Shown one piece after another: positions 1 to 12,100 of a stretch of 64,000 nucleotides of DNA. How positions within the stretch are numbered: position 1 is the first letter of the stretch; each line of letters begins with the position of its first letter. Source of the DNA: Cricetomys ansorgei (lineage: Eukaryota > Chordata > Mammalia > Rodentia > Nesomyidae). Under the pieces are notes generated by a model. It saw only the letters and a list, made by a program, of their open reading frames with translations. It searched no databases and was not told the origin of the DNA. The translations under genes were made by a program, and so were the position numbers. The stretch is from positions 659,001 through 723,000 of the forward strand of contig JAMJFZ010001226.1 in assembly GCA_026225945.1 (NCBI GenBank). The letters are read 5' to 3'.

Positions 1-1633
<1,633 letters not shown>

Positions 1634-1735
1634 TTACCCGGAGTCCAGATCTATCGGGTCCACCATTTCTGTACTTTCCTCTCTGGTGCCACCCATCATT
1701 CATTTCTCCAAACCCCTCAGGTCCTTGCTTCTTCA

Positions 1736-1765
1736 GTGTGTGAGTGTGTGTGTGTGTGTGTTTGT
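1736..1765. repeat. (TG)n microsatellite
   Basis: About 14 TG dinucleotides with one GA interruption, just left of a B1 fragment. Confidence 0.8.
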
Positions 1766-1802
1766 ATGGAGAGACAGACAGACAGACAAAGGAGGAGGGT
1801 CG

Positions 1803-1921
1803 CTGATATGTCATGCAGTTCAGAATGGCCAAGAACTTGCTGTGCAGCCAGGGATGGCTTTGAACTCCTGATCCTTCTGCCTCCACCTCCCAAGTGCTGG
1901 GATTACAGAACTGTGGCACAC
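1803..1921 (-). mobile_element. B1 SINE fragment
   Basis: Reverse-orientation B1 3' half: tttgaactcctgatccttctgcc and cccaagtgctgggattaca. Confidence 0.6.
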
Positions 1922-2308
1922 TTGGATTTTCACCCCACATCTGCCCCAAAGTTCAGCCTTTTCTTGGTCTCCCAAGTGGTAGAATTATTCTCATTTTTGT
2001 GTGTGGTCCTGAGAATAAAATCTTGACCCTCACCAGTGCAGACAAGTGACATTGTTCCATACTCGCAACATGGTTTTGCGTATCAACAATGTCTCGAGTT
2101 CATCTAAGCAGCGAAGATGCTTGTTTGAGCCCAGCCTGCCTTCTTTCTTGTCCAGCCCCTGGTCAGATCGGTCCACGGGCTCCAAATCTGTGCGTTCTTA
2201 GCCCTCTCCCCGGGACCCACGCCGTCCCGGCTCCTCGCCTCTCCCCGGCTTTCCTTCCAGGCCACATCTCCCTCAACCCGCCCCTTCAGCCCTCTCATAC
2301 ACACTCAC

Positions 2309-2400
2309 CGCCACTCGGGTCCCCCTCGCGCACCCTGGGTCACGAGCCGTCGCTTAATCAGAGCCAATGTCTCACACTGGATTCTGGAAATAAAGGATGA
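2309..2400 (-). other. Gtf2h4: Candidate non-coding first exon of Gtf2h4
   Basis: A strong minus-strand donor, GGCG|GTGAGT, lies at 2309/2308 between the promoter motifs and the ATG-containing exon, which needs an upstream non-coding exon because its acceptor is only three bases before the ATG. The 5' end is not visible from sequence; 2400 is a guess. Confidence 0.45.
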
Positions 2401-2479
2401 GAGGAAAAGAGGGAACTACGAAAGATTTCACAGACAGGACCAGCCAAAAAGCGGTCCGAAGAGAAAGGCTCCCGGGTAG

Positions 2480-2650
2480 AGTGTGAAGAGTAGAGGGGAG
2501 GAGAATAGGCAATGCACTCGCCTGCCGCGCGGCATATTGGGAAATGTAGTCCACGACTTGCCTGTGTTTCGGCACTATGAGGCGGGTTTGACTACAATTC
2601 CCGAAAGACACCGCGAGAAGACCAGCCGAGAGAAGCTGTCGTTTAATTGG
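2480..2650. promoter_or_regulatory. Gtf2h4 promoter with two ZNF143/SBS-like motifs
   Basis: One ACTACA-TTTCCCA-ATATGC-CGCG motif reads on the minus strand at about 2523-2551, and a second, ACTACAATTCCC, reads on the plus strand at 2591-2602. These match the ZNF143/THAP11 (SBS) consensus ACTACAATTCCC. They are about 40 bp apart and face away from each other in a region that also holds local CpGs. No TATA box is evident. A ZNF143-type housekeeping promoter fits Gtf2h4, and the paired opposite motifs would allow divergent transcription. Confidence 0.7.
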
Positions 2651-3124
2651 GACTCCCTAGGAACACCTGAACCAGACCCTTTGGTTCCGTGCCACTCTGT
2701 TTGCTGACAGCTAAAGCCAATTTCTGTCCTACCCAGATCGGAAGAAGGAGGCACCCAATCGGAGAAGCTGCAGGACGTCCTGTCGGAGGCGCTCTGATAC
2801 AGGATTCAGCTCACTGAGCTCACCGAGGGGAGTGTCAGATTTAGAGACTTCAAAGTGGGTTTCTAGAGCTCTTATGTTCCCCATGACACTGAGATAATGC
2901 ACTAGGTAGAGCATTTTCACGAAGCGAGGATTAACACCACCCAGTTTGCCCTTATTTGGTGACTAAATGCTCAATTAAGCTTAATCTCTTCTTCCACGGT
3001 CCTTCCAACTCCCGAGTAGTTAGAAGACTCCACTCCAGTTTTTAAAAGAAAGCTCTGATTTATGAATTTACCGGCGAGAACAGCAGGGCAAGGGAAGACG
3101 TCAACTTGGGTCAACTAAATTCTC

Positions 3125-3270
3125 TGGTTTGGTTTTGTGTTTTTTGTTTTGTTTTGAAATAGAGTTTCTTTGTTGTAACTCTGGCTGTTGTCCTGGAACT
3201 CACTCTGTAGACCAGGCTGGCCCAGAATTCACAGATATCTCAAAGGTGTGGGCCACCACTGCTCCTGTAT
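3125..3270 (-). mobile_element. B1 SINE
   Basis: Contains ctggaactcactctgtagac caggctgg in reverse B1 orientation with a T-rich 5' edge (poly-A tail of the element). Confidence 0.75.
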
Positions 3271-3627
3271 AGTTCTCTAGTTCTTATGGAGCAAATTCTA
3301 TTATTCTTACATCACAGTATAGCAAGCCCAACAAGAGTAAAAACTCTGCACAAGAAAGTCTTGATGCTGGATTGAGAAGCACATTCACCAGGGGCCAAAA
3401 CGGTAGACGGTGTAAGACTTTGTTACGTCCTTGTGGCTGCTCCCTGGTTCTTTATCAGTCAGTATCTAACATTAACAGGGAACAACACAAGACTGACAAA
3501 GCTTCTTTACAGCAAACAGTACAGTGTTTACATAGTTTCAAACACAAAAGTTACAGTCAGGGAAGAGATCTTGGATGAAGTAAGCAGAATGAGAAAACAA
3601 ACACTTATGAGGCAATAAAGAAAATCG

Positions 3628-3755
3628 CGGGCTGGTGTGATGACACAGTGGGTAAAATTCTTGCTGTGCTCACCTGGTGACCTGAGTAGAGGTGGAGAGA
3701 AGACTGACTTCCAGCCTTTGCCCTCCTACACACATACACAATAATAATGAATGAG
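3628..3755 (+). mobile_element. B2-type SINE, diverged
   Basis: gggctggtgtgatgacacag tgggtaaaa resembles the tRNA-derived head of B2; it ends in an ACACAATAATAA-type tail. Confidence 0.5.
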
Positions 3756-4282
3756 TAATGTTTTAATGAAAGTAATCTGATGTTGTCTTGGTAGTAAACA
3801 TTAGAATAAGCCTTGAACAAACTCTGTCAGACCCTGAAAATCCAGACCCTTCCTTCTCAACGCCATTGTCAAATTCAGTCATCGCCCACTATGACTTTTA
3901 TCCTGATAGCCTGGGCAAAGCGGTTTCTAAAGATAAAATGGTCTGGACAAATAACTACAGGAGGAGGAAAGTGAAAGCTTGCACGTAGACACAGAGTGGC
4001 ATTAAACTTCCTGTTCCTCAACCTCCAATATGAACCCCAAGTATCTCCTTCCCTCTGGCAGACACCCCTTTTACCATTGTGTCTGCCCCTCTCTGAAATA
4101 AACAGTCCAGTCTGTTGAGGTCAGTCTCTAGTCTCTTCTGCCTCCTGCCTCTTTAAGCTGCTTCAGAAATCTAACAGTAAAAATAAGAAAATAAGAAACA
4201 TAACAGATTATCCAAAGAAATAAGCAATAATATGAAATCCCAATGCTCTGTAAAGAGATTAGGAACTTTTGACTTGTAATTG

Positions 4283-4500
4283 GGGTGGTGGAGAGGTGGC
4301 TGTAAGATAAGAGTTCAGCATATTGCTCTTGGACAGGATCTGAGTTCAGTTCCCAGCACAACACAGGGCTGTTCACAACTACCTGTAACACCAGTCCCAA
4401 GGGGATCCAACTCTCTCTCCTGGCCTCTGTAGTACCTGCACACACATGTGTATACACACATACATAAATACACACGATTTAAAACAATAAATCTTCTTTA
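4283..4500 (+). mobile_element. B2 SINE
   Basis: Contains ggtggctgtaagataagag, tgagttcagttcccagcac, ctgtaacaccagtcccaagg and a CA-rich tail with AATAAA. Confidence 0.75.
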
Positions 4501-4535
4501 AAAAGAAAAAAGAAGAAGCCGAAAGAACAAATACA

Positions 4536-4770
4536 AGCTGGGTGGTGGTGGCGCACGCCTGTAATCCCAGCGCTCGGGAGGCAGAGGCAGGAGGATCTCT
4601 GTGAATTCCGGGCCAGCCTGGTCTACAGAGAGAGTTCCAGGACAGCCAGAGTTAGAACAGAGAAACCCTGTCTCGAGAAACAAAACAAACAAAGAAAAAC
4701 AAAAAAAGAAAAGAAAAAAAAAGAACAAAAAATTGAAATTAAAGAAACAACCAAATCTCAGCAAGAAAGA
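4536..4770 (+). mobile_element. B1 SINE with long A-rich tail
   Basis: Near-intact B1: gctgggtggtggtggcgcac, tgtaatcccagcgctcggga, cagcctggtctacagagaga and gaaaccctgtctcgagaaac, followed by about 80 bp of A-rich tail. Confidence 0.9.
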
Positions 4771-4837
4771 AAAAGATAAAACTGAGTGTGGCCTCCTGCC
4801 CTTGGGGAGGGAGGGCAGGTGGAGTCAGGAGAGTCTG

Positions 4838-4984
4838 GAGTGGTGGTGGTATGTGCCTTTAACCCCAGCATTCGGGAGGCAGAGGCAAGCAGATTTCTGT
4901 AAATTCAAGACCAGCTGTCTTACATAGAGAGTTGCAGGACGGCTATAAAGAGACCCTGTCTCAAAAAACAAAAACAAAAAAAAA
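4838..4984 (+). mobile_element. B1 SINE
   Basis: Contains gtggtggtatgtgcctttaa, cattcgggaggcagaggcaa and gagaccctgtctcaaaaaac, ending in an A run. Confidence 0.85.
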
Positions 4985-5761
4985 GCAGGCAGGCTGTAAA
5001 CTCCTGACCCTATAGCCTGTATTTCTGGAGTGCTGAGATTACAGGCAAGTATCCCCATGACGGGTCCTACAAACAACGTTCATGTGATCGTCCTTCGACT
5101 CAGCAAAGCCACTGTTAGAGCTGCATCGTGCTGAAATCCTCACCCGAGATGCAGAGGATGCTTCCTGAACTCCGTGGGAATGGCTCACAGGTCTGTGCCA
5201 GAGGCTAGTTAGGTAAAACACGAAGCATCCAAACAATGTGGAACATACCTCGAAGAAAGGAGGGCCTGTATGCACAGTAACCCTGAACTAACTGCACGTG
5301 ACCCATCAGCAGAGAAAGAAATGAAAATTGCAAAGTGGCTCAAACAGCCCATAGACACTTTTATGTTAGCCCTTAAGTTATTTGATGCTTTTTCTCCCCA
5401 GTGAATTGCGCCTTGTGTTCCAAAAATTCGTCGCTTTGCAGCTTATAATCTAGTAGTCAGGGAAGTACATTGTGGAGACGCATACACACATACATGTGAA
5501 ATAGTGCGTACAATAACAAGGAAGAGATCCGCGGGCTGAGGAGCACCAGCGGGGATTTGGCCTGACCTGAGGAGACTGCTGAAGGGCTAAGCAGCAGCTA
5601 ACAAGGCCAAGACCCCAGGAAACACTGTTCCAGGGGACAAAAGCGTCCTACATGGGCCATGGCCCAAGAGAAGACTGACAGTAGCGGACACAGGGGAGTG
5701 TGCTGGACAGGACGTAGGAACCAGCCAGCATCGGGCAATTGTTCTTAAAAGACCAATCAGA

Positions 5762-5852
5762 AGCGGACTTGGTGGAACCCGCTTCTAATATAAGTATCAA
5801 GAGATTGAGGCAGGAGGATTGCTAGTACATCTGGACCCTATCTCAAAAGCAA
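5762..5852 (+). mobile_element. B1-like fragment
   Basis: attgaggcaggaggattgct and accctatctcaaaa keep a diverged B1 pattern. Confidence 0.4.
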
Positions 5853-5857
5853 ACAAT

Positions 5858-6003
5858 AGCCAGGCACGGTGGCACACTCCTTCAAATCCTGCAATCGGGA
5901 AGCAGAGGCAGGAAGATCTCTGTGAGTTTAAAGACAACCTTGTCTACACAGGGATCGAGGCCAGCCAAGGCTACATGGTGAGACCCTGTCTGAAAAAAAA
6001 AGA
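5858..6003 (+). mobile_element. B1 SINE
   Basis: gccaggcacggtggcacact, aagcagaggcaggaagatct and gagaccctgtctgaaaaaaa. Confidence 0.8.
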
Positions 6004-6025
6004 ACAACAGAAAGATCCAAAAGAG

Positions 6026-6100
6026 GGACCGGGAATATATGCCTCAGTGGTAGAGTTCTTGCTTAGCATGAACAAGGCCCTGGGTCCAATTGTGATCAGG
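6026..6100 (+). mobile_element. ID-type SINE
   Basis: tgcctcagtggtagagttct, gcttagcatgaacaaggccc and tgggtcc are the BC1/ID tRNA-derived core. Confidence 0.6.
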
Positions 6101-6164
6101 ACCATCATCACCACCACACATACATGCACAAAAAATAAGCAACATTTAATTTAAAAAATACAAA

Positions 6165-6900
6165 GGGGCTGCTGAGGTGGCTCAGTAGTAAAGGCAGTTG
6201 CTACCATACCTCAGCTTTATACCCAGGACCCACTCGGTGGAACTACAGAACCAACTCCTGCAGGTTGTCCTCTGACCTCCACACACATGCTGTGACACGT
6301 ATACACACAGCTCCACACACACGCATGCACACATATGTGTGACACATGCATACACACAGCTCCACACACATGCATACACACAGCTCCCACACACATACAC
6401 AGTTCCACACACATACATACACAACAGCTCCACACACATGCATACACACAGCTCCACACACATGCATGCACACAGCTCCACACACACGCATGCACACATA
6501 TGTTGTGACACTTGCATACACACAGCTCCACACATATGTTGTGACATATGCAGACACACAGCTCCACACACATGCATGCACAGTTCCACACACATACATG
6601 CACACAGCTCTACACACATGCATGCACACAGCTCCACACACATGCATGCACACAGCTCCACACACATACATACACAGTTCCACACACATGCATACACAAC
6701 AGCTCCACACACATGCATGCACAGCTCCACATACTGTGACACGTATACACAAGCTCCACACACATGCATGCACACACATGTATACACACAGCTCCACAGG
6801 CATGCACACAGCTCCACATATACGCGCACACACAGTTTCACACACATGCACACACACAGCTCCACATATATGCATGAACACTGAATAAATAAATAAATGG
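6165..6900 (+). mobile_element. B2 SINE with massively expanded tail
   Basis: B2 head ggggctgctgaggtggctca and gttgtcctctgacctccaca at 6167-6285 runs straight into a ~600 bp CACACAGCTC-type array, and the normal B2 end (tgaataaataaataaatgg) appears only at about 6880. The array is therefore an expansion inside the CA-rich 3' part of one B2 copy. Confidence 0.7.
6280..6880. repeat. Minisatellite, CACACAGCTCCACACACATG units
   Basis: Variable units of about 20-27 bp, each joining cacagctccacacacatg to a gcatacaca or gcatgcaca block. Because the array has almost no stops in several frames, it gives long but meaningless His/Thr- or Cys/Val-rich open frames on both strands. Confidence 0.9.
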
Positions 6901-6931
6901 AATGTTATAATTATTAAAATAACGAACACAG

Positions 6932-7052
6932 AAGACCAGGTGTGCTGTAATTCCGGCACCTGGGAGGTAAAGGCAGGAGGATCAGCTCAAGGTCATTCTC
7001 TGTTCCACAGCAAGTTAAGGCAAGTCCAGGCTACATAAGACCATAAGACAGA
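6932..7052 (+). mobile_element. B1 SINE, diverged
   Basis: accaggtgtgctgtaattcc, gaggtaaaggcaggaggatc and gtccaggctacataagacc. Confidence 0.55.
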
Positions 7053-8189
7053 GATCACTGTGATTTCAGAATTGAAGACAATGCAAAGAGGGACAGGCCC
7101 AGTCCTGAGAGGCCAGCTAGGAGACTGCAGTGTTGCAGGCAGCGTGGAAGCAATGTGCCAGGACAATGGAAACCTTGAGAAAGAACGAAGACTCGGCAGG
7201 CGGACGTGAGCTCTGTGCTGGACTGGACTCAGCAGCCAGCCATCAGGGATGACACTGGTGCCGCTGCTGCCACCGAGGGAGAAGGGCAGGTTTGGACATG
7301 CTCACACCAAACTTCACAGGAACCTGGGTCACATAGTTCTAGAGCTCAGAGCAAGTCTGGGCACGGAGCTTTGGAAGCTCTGGCTCCCTGCCAGGGTTCC
7401 CGTTGTTTATTTTTCCAGCGTCTGACCTCTGACCTCTAGCCCATCATGCCTGTCTTCATCTCAGGGCAGCACTCTGACCTATGCAGTCTTAGCAAGACTG
7501 TTAGATTTGTGACCTCGGCCCCGAGGGCCCATTAATTCAACCTTAGATTAAATTATCTTTACTGTCGCCCTCATTATCTATCTGGCTCACTTCGTGAGTA
7601 TCGCCAGCCAAACCCCAGGGTCCTTATTTCACAGCACTGGCTATGAAGACGGAGCTGCTTTCTCCAGACCTGCAGATGGATTGTTTTTTTGCTTACCACC
7701 CAAAGTGAACCCATTAAGACTTTCACAGTGGCTGTAGCTTGTCTTGCAGGCCTGAGAGAATCCAGGCTCCAGCTTCCACCCAGACATCTCATACCCAAAA
7801 ATCATTTGCATGCTTTCAAAACCTAACCCAGAGATCACCTGGGTCTCCCAGCTCTCGGGAGCCTAGAATCTGGACAAGGAAAAGAACCCACACCTTTACT
7901 TTTGATAACCTCAAACCGATTATCTAGTACTGCCCTTCACGGTGAATGAGAACAAAACTCCTAGGGGTATCTGGGGTGCCTCTGACTTGCCACCCCTGGA
8001 CACCACTGTTTATATTCCCCCTGCACAGTGCCCAAATGGACAGGGCTCTCATGGTCCAACTGACAGGCCTGGATTACGTGACAACAGATCACTGCTGGAC
8101 CACACAGGCAGGATGTGCACGTGGACACGGGCTGGGGGTGAGGGGCATGAGGCAGACATTACCCAAACCCCAGGAAATGCACCCACAGC

Positions 8190-9001
8190 TGTGGAAAAAC
8201 TCAGCTTTATTATTACCTGCCTAGTGCAGGAGATTAAAATTGCCTCAAGCTAGGTCCATATATTAGTGTAAAAATCTGTGTCTCTCCCCCCAAAAAAATG
8301 TACAAACCCCACGTGATTATAGAAAAACCAATGTGGTAGCTACGATAGAGATCCCCCACCCCCAGCCTCGGGCTACTGATCCCTCTGTCCCCCGATCCTA
8401 GTATTTACTCCACAGAAACATATAGGCTTTGAGAAATTCTAGCTGCAGCGCGGAGGAGGGTGGGGAGGTGGGGTGTGTGACTGAGGATCAGGGCAGGGTC
8501 ACCCCCAGGTCCAGTGTGTCAGGGGGTGCTACAGAAGGAAGCCAGGGCTGAGGACCACTGCATGGGCTAGGCCCTCCTTGTCCATCTCATTCCCCAAATT
8601 CTCAGCTGGCCGTGTCCAGTGTGTGACAGGAAGGATGCTGGGGGCGCAGCCACCTCCCCAGGAACCAGTGTTGTCCAGTGGGGCCCAAGAGCTGCAGTGG
8701 GCCTTGTCCAGTGTGTGCCCTGCATTTGCCCCTATCCTTGCCCAGGGGATAGCTGGGAGAAGTCAGACAGGATCCCATCCACAGGGCCAGCTGGGTGGGT
8801 GGTGCTCGGGAGTTGTAAGGAAGAACAGGAAAGGGGTGTGGCTTCAGCTCCCTGGGCAGGGCCAGCCCACCTGCAGAAACGTTGCCTCTCGGGGATGGGC
8901 AAGTCAGGAGATGGTGGGTAGGGTGCCATAGGCTTCTCTCCTATTAGAGTCCAGCTTCCCCTGGATGGCTCCCAGGGGCAAAGGGCCGCAGGGTCCTGAG
9001 T
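8190..9001 (-). other. Ddr1: Ddr1 3'UTR with four miR-199a-5p seed matches
   Basis: About 0.8 kb from the stop codon to the poly(A) signal. On the mRNA strand ACACTGGA (8-mer match to the miR-199a-5p seed) occurs at 8517-8510, 8622-8615 and 8714-8707, and ACACTGGT (7-mer) at 8671-8664. Confidence 0.85.
8206..8211 (-). terminator. Ddr1 poly(A) signal AATAAA
   Basis: AATAAA on the minus strand (tttatt on plus) in the context aataataaagctgag, followed by a tttttcc stretch; cleavage is expected about 15-25 nt on, near 8185-8190. Confidence 0.8.
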
Positions 9002-9142
9002 TTACACTGTGTTGAGCACATCATCTGCCAGAAACCGATGAAGCTGGGCAAAGGGCGGTCGCTGCTCAGGTTCCCGGCTCCAGCACCGGAGCATCAGCTC
9101 GTACAGGGTCTGCGGGCAAGCGGGCGGCCTGGACAGGTATAC
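9002..9142 (-). CDS. Ddr1: Ddr1 coding exon 17 (C-lobe end and stop)
   Basis: Residues 868-913, [20 protein letters not shown] through [11 protein letters not shown], stop TAA at 9004-9002. Confidence 0.97.
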   Translation of the reverse strand, partial: VYLSRPPACPQTLYELMLRCWSREPEQRPPFAQLHRFLADDVLNTV

Positions 9143-12100
9143 CTGAGAGACGCAATGTGATGAGGGGGGGAAAGATGGGCTTTAGCTTGTCACGGCATGC
9201 TCCGCCCCTCCCGGACGACCCTCCCTCGGTTCTGACCTGCCGGCCCTGGTCCCTGAAGAACTCCCCAGCGTTCTCGATGACCTGCTCATCCGTAAGCTGC
9301 CCAAAGGGCTGGGACCTGCAGAGCATCAGCACCTCCCACAGGGTGACCCCGAAGGCCCACACGTCACTCGCCGTCGTGAACTTCCCCTGGCACACGGAAA
9401 GGCAAGAGAGGCAGAGAAAGGTCTTAGACGGGGCAGAGCCGAGGTCCACCATCCTGACCCCGGGATGTCCTCCTAGCTGGCCCCTCTCACGGGCTCCTCT
9501 GCTCCTGCCTGCCCCTGCCCCACACTCTGGCCCCCTCTTCCTTCTCCTCTGCCTGACTTCCACCCGCTGACACTGAGCCTTTATCCTCCTCCAGCCCCTT
9601 CCATCCCCAGCTTACCCCTCCATCCCACGTACCCACTCTTGGCTCCTGGATCCCTTTCCCCGCACACCACAGCTCCTTCCTTTTCTGGCTCCCTGATTCA
9701 GAGGGACCCTCGGTTTCCCAAGGAGGAGACTGCAGCCCCCAAAAGGCAAGTGGCACAGAACCGGCAGAGGGGGGCAGCCAGCGCCCCCTTCCAGGCCTGC
9801 CTCTTTTGGCTGCTCACCATGAGGATGCACTCCCAGGCCATCCACCGGATGGGCAGCACTGCCCGGCCCTGCACACGGTAATAATCCCCAGCGTAGAGGT
9901 TCCGGCTCATGCCGAAGTCGGCGATTTTGATGGTGAAGTTTTCCCCGACCAGGCAGTTCCGAGTGGCCAGGTCCCGATGCACAAAGTTAAGCGTGGCCAG
10001 GTAACGCATTCCCGAGGCGATCTGGGCCCCCACGTGCAACAGCATAGGGTAGCTGAGCAGAAGGAATCAAAGTGGTCAGGAGGGGGCGTCCAGATTCCTC
10101 CCCAGGGAGCCCACTCCTCAGGGGTCACTCCCGCTCTGGGTAGGGAAGAGGTTCAGAACGGGGCAGGTCCTACGCCGCCTGTCCAACCCCAAGGAGCTCA
10201 CGTTCTGTTAGGCTTGGGGCCGGAGAGAGCTCACAGAGGAGGCTCCGAGCCCCTTCACCTGCTCCTGCTAAGATCTCAGCCTTCCTGGCCAACTTCATGT
10301 GTTACCATGGGTACGAGCTCCCCCTCATCCCAGGTCCCTCCGGGAACTCGACCCACGCCCCCTTCTTTCCTTCCTCACACAAGCGAGGTGGTTACCTGAT
10401 GGTGGGCCCCTGGTCAGACTCTCTGTCCCCAGGAACCCCGTGAGCCGCCTTGTTCTCCAGCTGGTGGGCGCTGAGGAACTGGTTCAGGTCCCCGTTCTCC
10501 ATGTAGTCCGTAATCATGCAGAGGGGGTCATCCTGCACGCACACACCCAGGAGCCGGATGATGTTCGGGTCCTTCAGCCGTGACATGATCTTTACCTCCT
10601 TCAGGAAATCGTTCCTGGGGAAGCAGGGAGGAGCACCGTGGCAGTGTGTGCCTTCCTCCCTTCCCCCAAGGGCCTCCCTCCCAGACACCAGGCTGTGTCA
10701 TGCCCGCTCCTCATGGCTTCCTTCCCTTTTCCAGACGTCATCCCTGGTCCTTGCCTAGCATTCTTTTATTACTATTACTGTTCTTGTTGTTATTATTTTA
10801 ACTATTAAATTAATAACTTAACCAAACATAATCACGTCGTTGCCCCCCCTTCCCCTCCCTCCAACCCCTCATGTCTTCCTCCCTCGCTCTTACACGGCTT
10901 CCCGTTCTTTATTACTGTTACACGTGTGTGTGGATGAACCTAGAAATGTGCTCTGCCCTATCCGCTTGAGTCTGCAGGTTTCTTAAGGCTGACCACTTGG
11001 GACTGGATAACCATTTAGGGGTCGGTCTCGGGGGACGATTAATTTCCCGTCTCAGCGGCTAATGGCCTGTAGCTCTCCGCGTAGGAGCGGGGGTCCCATG
11101 GGGTCTCCCCCTTCACACCGGCGTGTGCTGCCACTGTTGTTACCTTGTTGAGACTTCATGAGTCTCACCTGGCGTTTTTGGTGGCGTCCGGCCGGAGGAT
11201 CTTTACAGCTACCAGCAAGGGGTGTCCCTTGTGCACGCTGATGGGGAACTCACTACTGACCAGATCTTGGGGGTCCTCTACTTCACACAGGTGCACCTGG
11301 AGAATGAAGGCCATTCACAGGGTCACAAGGCTCACCAAGGTCACGGGGTCAAACGGGGTATCGCAGGCAGCGCAACTGACAAGCTGCTGGGCCAAGGAAG
11401 CATGCGGGGCGTGGCGACAAAGCCTGGATCTGGCCAGACACTCTCCAAGCTGGGCAGGCCTCCTCCTTACCTCCCCAAATTGGCCCTCGCCAAGCTTCTC
11501 CTTGAAACGGAGTCGTGACCGAGGGAAATCCACTCTGGGGGGCCCGTCCCCAACCGCCCCTGGGGGCAGTGCGGGCACAGCGTAGGTGTTGCCCCCGGTG
11601 ACGCCCTGCAGGGTGACAATGTCAGCCTCGGCATAATGGGGGACGCTGTTCTGGGGAGGTGGGGGGAGGAGCGGGGCGCCCGGCTTCTCGGGCTCCATAT
11701 AGTCCCCACTGCAGGCTGGAGGGGTGAGGGGAGAGAAGACGGCATGAGGCCTTGGGAGCAGACCGGAACAGCACGGTGATTGGTGATCACCACCCAACAC
11801 CCCAGAGGCCCCAGCCTCTGTGGCCCAGCTGCCGGCCTCAATCCAGAGAAGGCAATGCCCAAGAACAGTACTGTTGCCCAAAGAGGGCTCTCATGGCAGC
11901 ACAAATAGTTAAGCAGAAGGTACCCTCTCGGGCCTCTTGGCACAACCCTGACCACTAGGTGAGTCTGGGCTGGGAGAGGGACTCCTCCACCCATCATCTG
12001 GAGGAGGTCCGAGCCATGAGTCTCCTCCACGTGCCAAACCCTTGTCCCATGGACCGCTAGCTCCTGCTGCGGTCCGCCGGGCCCCTCCCTGCTACAGACA

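Larger units (their letters stand above)
2650..8185. other. Intergenic spacer between Gtf2h4 promoter and Ddr1 poly(A) site
   Basis: About 5.5 kb with no supported gene. It holds the SINEs and minisatellite listed separately; the unique-looking parts are about 2650-3120, 3270-3625, 3760-4280, 5060-5760 and 7055-8185. Open frames here are short and show no family resemblance. Confidence 0.75.

Noticed and set aside
6182..6959. Long Cys/Val- or His/Thr-rich open frames on both strands
   Set aside because: They are translations of the B2-derived CACACAGCTC minisatellite; no start context, domain or codon structure.
10396..10660. Alternative acceptor giving a DDR1c-type 18-nt kinase insertion before exon 14
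   Set aside because: I looked for an AG about 18 nt upstream of the exon 14 acceptor on the minus strand; the tract is ctcctccctgcttccccag with no suitable AG. DDR1c exon structure is from memory, so this is a weak negative.
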